Shown here: positions 1 through 4,463 of the stretch, piece after piece
Position numbering within the stretch: position 1 is the first letter of the stretch
Layout of the letters: every line of letters begins with the position of its first letter
NCBI GenBank assembly: GCA_002404395.1
Contig: DHJP01000125.1
Coordinates: 1-5,296, forward strand
DNA: 5,296 nucleotides
Reading direction: 5' to 3'
From: Clostridiales bacterium UBA4717
GTDB lineage: Bacteria; Bacillota; Clostridia; Oscillospirales; CAG-272
The notes under the pieces: model-generated
The model's input: only the letters and a program-made list of their open reading frames with translations
Databases searched by the model: none
What the model was told of the DNA's origin: nothing
Made by a program: the position numbers and the translations under genes

Positions 1-208
1 GTGTCTTTATCAGAACGCGCGTCGCCTCGGTGTGGTCGTGCATCGGAATGTCCGCCTTATAATCCGGGCGGCCGGGCATTTTGTGGGTTATCTTTCCGTC
101 GATGCCGATACGCTCACAGATTCCCTTTGCAAGCACCTTTTCGCTCTCGGTATCAAAAAGCTGATACTTCAGCGACGAGCTTCCCGCGTTAACAACAAGT
201 ATGTTCAT
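1..208 (-). CDS. ackA: Acetate kinase, N-terminal part (runs off the window)
   Basis: The minus strand encodes 69 codons from an ATG at 208-206, open to the window edge, so only the N-terminus is present. It begins MNILVVNAGSSSLKYQLFD, the signature N-terminal strand and phosphate-binding segment of acetate kinases (ASKHA fold), and continues through a CERIGIDGKITHK stretch typical of the family. Full-length members are about 400 residues. The enzyme interconverts acetyl phosphate plus ADP with acetate plus ATP in the cytoplasm, the last step of acetate fermentation. The start is supported by a GGGAG element about 10 nt upstream on the minus strand. It is divergent from tmcAL, whose product consumes acetate. 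Butyrate and propionate kinases share this fold, but the N-terminal motif fits AckA best. Identity is confident; the rest of the gene cannot be checked. Confidence 0.93.
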   Translation of the reverse strand, partial: MNILVVNAGSSSLKYQLFDTESEKVLAKGICERIGIDGKITHKMPGRPDYKADIPMHDHTEATRVLIKT

Positions 209-229
209 TGGTTTCTTTCTCCCATCTGC

Positions 230-258
230 TTGAAAATTTCGCGTCGTTGTGATAAAAT
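230..258 (+). promoter_or_regulatory. Predicted sigma-A promoter of tmcAL
   Basis: TTGAAA (230-235) and TAAAAT (253-258) are separated by 17 bp, each one base from consensus. The start would fall near 265, giving a leader of about 126 nt before tmcAL. The element lies inside the predicted 5' leader of ackA and faces the ackA promoter, so the two transcripts would overlap at their 5' ends. This is a motif match only. Confidence 0.5.
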
Positions 259-300
259 AAAAGCGGCGCGGAATCACTTTCCGATCCGCATACATTTGGT

Positions 301-329
301 ATTATACATCTTTTTTTCGACAATATCAA
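301..329 (-). promoter_or_regulatory. Predicted sigma-A promoter of ackA
   Basis: On the minus strand TTGATA (329-324) and a perfect TATAAT (306-301) are separated by 17 bp. Transcription would start near 294 and give an ackA leader of about 86 nt. I see no other comparable match on this strand in the gap. I looked for a CcpA cre site, which commonly activates ackA in Bacillota, and saw no convincing one. Confidence 0.75.
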
Positions 330-390
330 TAGTATTTTCCAAAAAACGACGTAATTTTTACCGAAATCTTATCAGACGGGAATATAAACC

Positions 391-1599
391 ATGAAAACGA
401 TTGCCGTGATCTGCGAATATAATCCGCTTCACTTCGGTCACTTATACCACATAAACCAAATACGTGAACACTACGGCGAATGTGCCGTAGTAGCCTTGCT
501 CTCGGGTGATTTCGTTCAACGCGGAGAGCCGGCGGTGCTCACCAAAACGGCACGCGCAAGAGCCGCGGTCTCCGCCGGATGCGATCTGGTATTTGAGCTT
601 CCGGCACCCTACTGTTTCGCCTCGGCAGAGCATTATGCGCGCGCGGGGGTAAAGCTCGCGGCGTCGCTCGGCGCCGATGTGCTTTCTTTCGGAAGCGAGT
701 CGGGCGAGCTGGCGGAACTGCAAGCCGCCGCAAAGCGGCTTGCAAGCCCCGCTTTCAGCGCTAAGCTTGACGAGTTGGCAAAAAAAGAACCTGCACTCGG
801 AATAGTTTCGGCACGCGCTGCCGCGGCGCGCGAGTCGGGCTTGGAAACTTTTCCCGAACTTATCACCGCTCCGAACAACATTCTTGCACTTGAGTATATA
901 AAAGCAGTCAATAAACTCGGCATGAAGCAACTGCCCGAGCTTCATACGGTGCGCCGCATCGGCGCGGGCTATAACAGCCTTTCCGAAAATGACGGATTTG
1001 TAAGCGCCTCATTTATAAGAAGCAAAATTTTTGCAGGCGAAGAATTTAAAAACTATTTGCCTGACTTTACCTATAATATATGCATGGAAAACTTGAACAA
1101 CGGAATATTTCCGACAAGCCTCAAGCGGCTTGAATTGCCGATACTGTGTTTTTTCAGGCTTGCCGATGCAAAAAAACTCTCGGAATTTGCCGAATCGGGC
1201 GGCGGGCTTTCCTACAGGCTCTGCCGCGCTGCACGCGAAGCCGACAGTCTTGAAGCATTTTTTGAAGCCGCCGCCACAAAAAAATATACAAATGCCCGTC
1301 TGCGCCGCGCGGTCCTGTCCTGTATGCTCGGCATATACGAATCAGATCTGCGTGCTCCGCCCGCATTCACGCGGCTGCTTGCGGCAAGCGCAAACGGCAG
1401 AAGCCTGCTTAATTCGATCAGGCAGGCTTCGGACATAGAGATACTTACAAGCGCCGCGGATTTCAAAAAGCTCCCGCAGGCGTATGAGCGCGTCCGAGCG
1501 CTATACAGGACTTCGGAAGCCCTGTATACTCTTGCTTTCCAAACGCCGAGACCCGCTTCGGACTTGATAAAAGCCAGACCCTATATAGCAAAAAATTAA
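391..1599 (+). CDS. tmcAL: tRNA(Met) cytidine acetate ligase (TmcAL/YlbM family)
   Basis: The 402-residue protein matches the TmcAL (formerly YlbM) family, about 400-415 residues in Bacillota. These cytoplasmic enzymes activate acetate with ATP to acetyl-adenylate and transfer the acetyl group to C34 of elongator tRNA(Met), forming N4-acetylcytidine without acetyl-CoA. Visible motifs are the nucleotidyltransferase segment CEYNPLHFGH with its HxGH motif at residues 14-17, the family block SGDFVQRGEP at 38-47, the DLVFELP stretch at 65-71, PNNILALEYIKA at 161-172, and SASFIRSKI near 205-213. The C-terminal third (about 240-402) is helical and less conserved, as usual. The ATG is preceded by only a weak SD (GGGA at 378-381, 9 nt away), but the family N-terminus begins exactly here. 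It is divergent from ackA, a linkage that makes sense through acetate. The frame is intact. Confidence 0.93.
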   Translation: MKTIAVICEYNPLHFGHLYHINQIREHYGECAVVALLSGDFVQRGEPAVLTKTARARAAVSAGCDLVFELPAPYCFASAEHYARAGVKLAASLGADVLSFGSESGELAELQAAAKRLASPAFSAKLDELAKKEPALGIVSARAAAARESGLETFPELITAPNNILALEYIKAVNKLGMKQLPELHTVRRIGAGYNSLSENDGFVSASFIRSKIFAGEEFKNYLPDFTYNICMENLNNGIFPTSLKRLELPILCFFRLADAKKLSEFAESGGGLSYRLCRAAREADSLEAFFEAAATKKYTNARLRRAVLSCMLGIYESDLRAPPAFTRLLAASANGRSLLNSIRQASDIEILTSAADFKKLPQAYERVRALYRTSEALYTLAFQTPRPASDLIKARPYIAKN

Positions 1600-1634
1600 A
1601 AACTATAATCTTTTTTGCAACCGAAAAAAGCCCC

Positions 1635-1663
1635 TTGCATTAAGCGCCGACGCATACTATAAT
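1635..1663 (+). promoter_or_regulatory. Predicted sigma-A promoter of the Gfo/Idh/MocA gene
   Basis: TTGCAT (1635-1640) and a perfect TATAAT (1658-1663) are separated by 17 bp. Transcription would start near 1670, about 75 nt before the gene. The fba promoter uses the same TTGCAT -35 element. Confidence 0.7.
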
Positions 1664-1674
1664 GTAATCAACGA

Positions 1675-1698
1675 CAAAGCGCAGGCTTTGATTTTTTT
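1675..1698 (+). terminator. Terminator-like hairpin in the oxidoreductase leader
   Basis: CAAAGC (1675-1680) and GCTTTG (1685-1690) form a perfect 6-bp stem with a GCAG loop, followed by one A and seven T (1692-1698). This is the layout of a weak intrinsic terminator. It lies only about 12 bp downstream of the TATAAT at 1658-1663, so it would fold almost at the 5' end of the transcript from that promoter. It could instead end tmcAL transcription, whose stop codon is 76 bp upstream. With three G-C and three A-T pairs the stem is only moderately stable. Confidence 0.45.
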
Positions 1699-1704
1699 AC
1701 ATAA

Positions 1705-1727
1705 CTGCAGCGCAAACAGCGCGGCAG
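1705..1727 (+). other. Hairpin just upstream of the oxidoreductase ribosome binding site
   Basis: CTGC-A-GCGC (1705-1713) pairs with GCGC-G-GCAG (1719-1727) around an AAACA loop: eight Watson-Crick pairs with one A/G mismatch. It ends 4 nt before the AAAGG part of the SD. CTGC at 1705-1708 is also complementary to the GCAG loop of the preceding hairpin (1681-1684), so the two structures could interact. Confidence 0.4.
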
Positions 1728-1744
1728 TCGGAAAGGCGGAAATG

Positions 1745-2917
1745 ATGGACAAAGTCAGATTCGGTATAATCGGAATAGGAAACATGGGAAGCTCCCACGC
1801 AAAATATCTCTCGGCAGGAGAGATAAACGGTGCTGAGCTCACCGCTGTCTGCGATATCAACCCGAGCCGTGAAGCTTGGGCAAAGAAAAATCTTCCCGAA
1901 ACAGTTGCATTCTTTAAAGATTACAAAGAATTGCTTGCAAGCGGCAGGGTCGATGCAGTGCTCATCGCAACTCCCCACTACCTGCATCCGGTCATTGCAA
2001 TAGACGCATTCAAAGCAGGTCTTAACGTACTTTCGGAAAAGCCGGTCGGAGTTTACACCAAAAAGGTGCTTGAAATGTACGACGTGGCAAAGGAAAGCGG
2101 CAAGACTTTCGGCGTTATGTTCAACCAACGCACCAACCCTGCTTTCAAAAAAGCGCGTGAGCTCGTACAGAGCGGAGAACTCGGCGAACTTAAGCGTTGC
2201 GTCTGGATCATCACCGATTGGTACCGCACTCAGAATTACTACGACAGCGGCACATGGCGTGCAACCTGGGAGGGTGAAGGCGGCGGCGTTCTGCTCAATC
2301 AGTGCCCGCACAACCTTGATTTATGGCAGTGGATATTCGGAATGCCGAAAGCGATCCGCGCCGAAATGAGCTTCGGAAAATATCACAATATCGAAGTTGA
2401 AGACGATGTGACCGCATATGCGGAATACGAAAACGGCGCGACCGGCGTGTTTATCGCTTCAACCGGCGAAGCGCCCGGCACCAACCGGCTTGAAATCTCC
2501 GGCTCGCGCGGAAAGCTCAAATACGAAGGCGGAAAGCTCACGTTCTACAGAAATCAGACCGATGAACGCGAGTTCTGCTTCGATAAGAACAGCCCGAAAT
2601 TCGGCAAGCCTATCGTAGATACCATCGAAGTCGGCATCGAAACTCCCAAACTGATCGAACACCGCGCGATCACCCAGAACTTCACAAATCATCTGCTTAA
2701 CGGCGAAGAACTGATCGCTTCGGGCTTCGACGGTATCAAGGGACTTTCAATCTCCAACGCTATGCACCTGTCAGCATGGACCGGCAGAAAGATCGAGCTT
2801 CCGATCGACGGCGACGAATTCTTGACCGAACTCAACAAGAGACGCGAGAACTCCAAGTTTAAGAAAACCGTCGGCTCCGACGAAGTAGCCGATCTCTCCG
2901 GTACCTTCGGAAGCTGA
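1745..2917 (+). CDS. Gfo/Idh/MocA-family NAD(P)-dependent oxidoreductase
   Basis: The 390-residue protein has the two-domain layout of the Gfo/Idh/MocA family: an N-terminal Rossmann domain and a C-terminal alpha/beta substrate domain. The dinucleotide-binding glycine motif GIIGIGNMG is at residues 7-15, the family lysine motif EKP at 98-100, and the catalytic-type H189 and D192 lie in NQCPHNLDLW. Members oxidise or reduce a hydroxyl of sugars, inositols or related polyols with NAD(P). The substrate cannot be read from the sequence and the neighbours do not specify it. I chose ATG 1745 because GGCGG (1735-1739) and AAAGG (1732-1736) lie 5 and 8 nt upstream; ATG 1742 is equally in frame. An upstream TTG at 1688 would add residues unlike the family and run through the leader hairpins. 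The family is secure, the specificity unknown. Confidence 0.9.
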   Translation: MDKVRFGIIGIGNMGSSHAKYLSAGEINGAELTAVCDINPSREAWAKKNLPETVAFFKDYKELLASGRVDAVLIATPHYLHPVIAIDAFKAGLNVLSEKPVGVYTKKVLEMYDVAKESGKTFGVMFNQRTNPAFKKARELVQSGELGELKRCVWIITDWYRTQNYYDSGTWRATWEGEGGGVLLNQCPHNLDLWQWIFGMPKAIRAEMSFGKYHNIEVEDDVTAYAEYENGATGVFIASTGEAPGTNRLEISGSRGKLKYEGGKLTFYRNQTDEREFCFDKNSPKFGKPIVDTIEVGIETPKLIEHRAITQNFTNHLLNGEELIASGFDGIKGLSISNAMHLSAWTGRKIELPIDGDEFLTELNKRRENSKFKKTVGSDEVADLSGTFGS

Positions 2918-2999
2918 GTTCGTTTCCCCGCCGACGCCCTGTTTTTTCTGTAAAAATTGCCGAAAAATCAACTATCGGTAAATAATTTGAGTAAACGTA

Positions 3000-3028
3000 T
3001 TGCATTTTTTAACATATTGGGGTAAAAT
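3000..3028 (+). promoter_or_regulatory. Predicted sigma-A promoter of fba
   Basis: TTGCAT (3000-3005) and TAAAAT (3023-3028) are separated by 17 bp, giving a start near 3035 and a leader of about 27 nt. Upstream, TTGCCGA (2957-2963) and TCGGTAA (2975-2981) form a 7-bp inverted repeat including one G-T pair, which could be an operator or chance. No clear terminator separates the oxidoreductase gene from this promoter, so some read-through into fba is possible. Confidence 0.65.
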
Positions 3029-3061
3029 ATACGTGCAAATTTATTTTTTGGAGATGAAATT

Positions 3062-3925
3062 ATGTTAGTATCGGCAAAGGAAATGCTTACCAAAGCAAAA
3101 GAAGGTCACTATGCTGTAGGTCAGTTCAACATCAACAATCTTGAATGGACCAAAGCAATACTCCTCACCGCGCAGGAGTGCAACTCGCCCGTTATTCTCG
3201 GCGTATCCGAGGGTGCCGGCAAGTATATGTGCGGCTACAATACCGTTGTCGGAATGGTAAACGGTATGCTTGAAACGCTGAAGATCACCGTTCCGGTCGC
3301 ACTTCACCTTGACCACGGCACCTACGAGGGTGCGCTCAAGTGCATCGAAGCCGGATTCTCTTCGGTAATGTTCGACGGCTCTCACTACCCGATCGAAGAA
3401 AATATCGAAAAGACCAAAGCGCTTGTAAAGCTCACCGGTGAAAAAGGCATCTCGCTTGAAGCCGAAGTCGGAGCTATCGGCGGCGAGGAAGACGGCGTTG
3501 TCGGCGCCGGCGAATGTGCAGATCCCGACGAATGCAAGATGATCGCCGATCTCGGCGTTACCATGCTTGCCGCAGGAATCGGTAATATTCACGGTAAATA
3601 TCCGGCAAATTGGAAGGGACTTTCCTTTGAAACACTCGCAGCGGTTAAAGAAAAGACCGGAAAGATGCCTCTCGTGCTTCACGGCGGTACAGGTATTCCC
3701 GCCGACATGATCAAGAAGGCGATCGACCTCGGCGTTTCCAAGATCAACGTAAACACCGAATGCCAGCTCGCATTTGCCGACGCTACCAGAAAGTATATCG
3801 AAGCAGGCAAGGATCTTGAAGGCAAGGGCTTTGACCCGAGAAAACTGCTCGCTCCCGGCTTTGAAGCGATCAAAGCTACCGTCAAGGAAAAGATGGAGCT
3901 TTTCGGTTCGGTAAACAAAGCGTAA
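3062..3925 (+). CDS. fba: Class II fructose-1,6-bisphosphate aldolase
   Basis: The 287-residue protein closely resembles the class II aldolases of Streptococcus and Enterococcus, as judged from the family sequence I remember. It cleaves fructose-1,6-bisphosphate to dihydroxyacetone phosphate and glyceraldehyde-3-phosphate in glycolysis, and acts in reverse in gluconeogenesis, using a divalent metal (usually zinc). Visible motifs are FNINNLEWT (22-30); HLDHGTYEGAL (82-92) with the likely catalytic D84 and metal ligand H85; the SLEAEVGAIGGEEDG block (131-145); AAGIGNIHGKYP (170-181) with ligand H178; LHGGTGIP (206-213) with ligand H207; and KINVNTE (227-233), which binds substrate phosphate. 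The start is fixed by GGAG at 3050-3053, 8 nt upstream. Tagatose-bisphosphate aldolase is a relative, but the GNIHG and GGEEDG versions favour the fructose enzyme. The gene has its own promoter and terminator. Confidence 0.95.
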   Translation: MLVSAKEMLTKAKEGHYAVGQFNINNLEWTKAILLTAQECNSPVILGVSEGAGKYMCGYNTVVGMVNGMLETLKITVPVALHLDHGTYEGALKCIEAGFSSVMFDGSHYPIEENIEKTKALVKLTGEKGISLEAEVGAIGGEEDGVVGAGECADPDECKMIADLGVTMLAAGIGNIHGKYPANWKGLSFETLAAVKEKTGKMPLVLHGGTGIPADMIKKAIDLGVSKINVNTECQLAFADATRKYIEAGKDLEGKGFDPRKLLAPGFEAIKATVKEKMELFGSVNKA

Positions 3926-3956
3926 CCGCACGTCTATCCGAAGCATTAAAATAAGC

Positions 3957-3999
3957 AGAGGGTGTTAAAAAACTCAAAATGAGTTTTTTAACACCCTCT
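3957..3999 (+). terminator. Long perfect hairpin terminator behind fba
   Basis: The arms 3957-3975 and 3981-3999 are perfect reverse complements over 19 bp around an AAAAT loop (3976-3980). The stem has a GC-rich foot (AGAGGGTG) and an A6/T6 upper part. It is followed by TTTACTTT, a broken T tract. It lies 31 bp past the fba stop. The symmetry could let it act in either direction, but no minus-strand gene faces it. Confidence 0.8.
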
Positions 4000-4010
4000 T
4001 TACTTTGATC

Positions 4011-4038
4011 ACGGCGGCAAAACGCCGCCGTTTTGCCG
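4011..4038 (+). other. Two overlapping, mutually exclusive GC-rich hairpins
   Basis: ACGGCGGC (4011-4018) pairs perfectly with GCCGCCGT (4024-4031) around AAAAC, with TTTT at 4031-4034 at its foot. The alternative is CGGCAAAACG (4015-4024) with CGTTTTGCCG (4029-4038), a perfect 10-bp stem with a CCGC loop. They share bases and cannot form together. The first resembles a backup terminator after the fba hairpin. Confidence 0.5.
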
Positions 4039-4104
4039 TTCAAAAAACAAAGGCACTGAAGCAAAATCGACCAAATATAGTTTCAAAAAGCTCGGGATCC
4101 AAAT

Positions 4105-4135
4105 CGCCATTTTTAAGTTGCTGTAAAAAATGCCG
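4105..4135. repeat. AT-rich inverted repeat 1
   Basis: CG-C-CATTTTTA (4105-4115) faces TAAAAAATG-C-CG (4124-4135) across an 8-nt loop. Ten base pairs form, interrupted by one C/C mismatch and one extra A in the right arm. It directly abuts the next inverted repeat. No function is evident. Confidence 0.45.
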
Positions 4136-4185
4136 TTTTGCCTCAATTTTTGTTCATTGTATTTTAACAAAAAATTGAGACAAAA
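4136..4185. repeat. AT-rich inverted repeat 2
   Basis: The left arm 4136-4154 (TTTTG-C-CTCAATTTTTGTT) is complementary to the right arm 4166-4185 over 18 base pairs, with one mismatch (C4141/A4180) and one extra A in the right arm. The loop is 11 nt (4155-4165). No T tract follows on the plus strand, so a terminator is unlikely. It ends 26 bp before the first -35 element, so an operator or a decayed small mobile repeat is possible. Confidence 0.5.
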
Positions 4186-4211
4186 TTCATATCGCGAATT
4201 GCATCTCCCCC

Positions 4212-4240
4212 TTGCAAAAAAATTGACAATGTACTATAAT
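4212..4240 (+). promoter_or_regulatory. Predicted promoter P1 of the carboxyltransferase gene
   Basis: TTGCAA (4212-4217) and a perfect TATAAT (4235-4240) are separated by 17 bp. It overlaps P2 with an 11-bp offset, about one helical turn, so the polymerase footprints would exclude each other. Confidence 0.55.
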
Positions 4241-4251
4241 ATAAATATAAT
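4223..4251 (+). promoter_or_regulatory. Consensus sigma-A promoter P2 of the carboxyltransferase gene
   Basis: TTGACA (4223-4228) and TATAAT (4246-4251), with exactly 17 bp between them, match the sigma-A consensus at all twelve positions in an AT-rich setting. The start would fall near 4258. A promoter this strong suggests high intrinsic expression or control by a repressor or the leader RNA. Confidence 0.85.
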
Positions 4252-4257
4252 GGGGTA

Positions 4258-4463
4258 GAATAGTAAACATGATACTTTTGCGCTTTTTCGTACTCTGAGT
4301 TGTTGCCCGATTTATGTGAAAAAGCCTGCGCAAAGGTACCGTGCCATCCTCAGTTGAACGAATCATCATTTTAACGCATGATCTTTAAAATGCCTTGAAA
4401 TCTTGAGATTCATACCTTTATGAGCCGTCTGCGACGGCACTCAGAATAACACGGAGGTTTTAC
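4258..4463 (+). promoter_or_regulatory. Structured 5' leader of the carboxyltransferase mRNA (candidate cis-regulatory RNA)
   Basis: From the P2 start to the ATG there are about 206 nt rich in complementarity. Stem A pairs 4273-4283 with 4328-4338 (11 bp, one G-U) and 4284-4289 with 4318-4323 (6 bp), with a GCCT bulge and a 28-nt loop. CTGAG in that loop (4295-4299) can pair with CTCAG at 4349-4353, forming a pseudoknot. Stem C pairs CATTTTAA (4367-4374) with TTAAAATG (4385-4392). Stem D pairs TCATA with TATGA (4410-4414/4419-4423). Stem E pairs GCCGTC with GACGGC (4424-4429/4433-4438) and ends 14 nt before the SD. I do not recognise a known riboswitch or T-box. The pairings are seen by eye; their formation and a regulatory role are inference. 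Confidence 0.45.

Larger units (their letters stand above)
3926..4463. other. 538-bp non-coding region between fba and the carboxyltransferase gene
   Basis: I find no credible gene here on either strand; the short open frames have no family resemblance or convincing ribosome binding sites. In order it holds the fba terminator (3957-3999), two mutually exclusive hairpins (4011-4038), two AT-rich inverted repeats (4105-4135 and 4136-4185), two overlapping promoters (4212-4251) and a structured leader (about 4258-4463). The stretch 4041-4104 shows nothing I can name. The first half is notably AT-rich. Confidence 0.7.

Noticed and set aside
32..394. Plus-strand open frame of 120 codons overlapping ackA and the divergent gap
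   Set aside because: Its first half is antisense to the acetate kinase N-terminus and its second half is AT-rich intergenic sequence containing the promoters.
442..945. Minus-strand open frame of 167 codons opposite tmcAL
   Set aside because: It is antisense to conserved TmcAL motifs and has no recognisable product.
1604..1609. TATAAT right after the tmcAL stop codon
   Set aside because: No acceptable -35 element lies 16-18 bp upstream; the TATAAT at 1658 with TTGCAT is much better.
1610..1630. CTTTTTT/AAAAAAG inverted repeat as a tmcAL terminator
   Set aside because: The stem is almost all A-T and is followed by CCCC rather than a T tract, so it would be a poor terminator.
1697..2311. Minus-strand open frame of 204 codons opposite the oxidoreductase
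   Set aside because: It is a shadow of the coding strand with no family resemblance.
2942..2947. T6 run after the oxidoreductase stop as an intrinsic terminator
   Set aside because: I could not find a stable stem immediately upstream of the run.
3065..3946. Long open frame (293 codons) on the minus strand across fba
   Set aside because: It lies wholly opposite a clear aldolase gene, has no recognisable domain, and its composition follows from the codon bias of the sense strand.
4332..4350. GGTACCGTG resembling the T-box antiterminator motif (GGTACCGCG)
   Set aside because: The upstream leader is too short for T-box stem I, the bases belong to stem A, no terminator follows, and the downstream gene is not of a typical T-box class.
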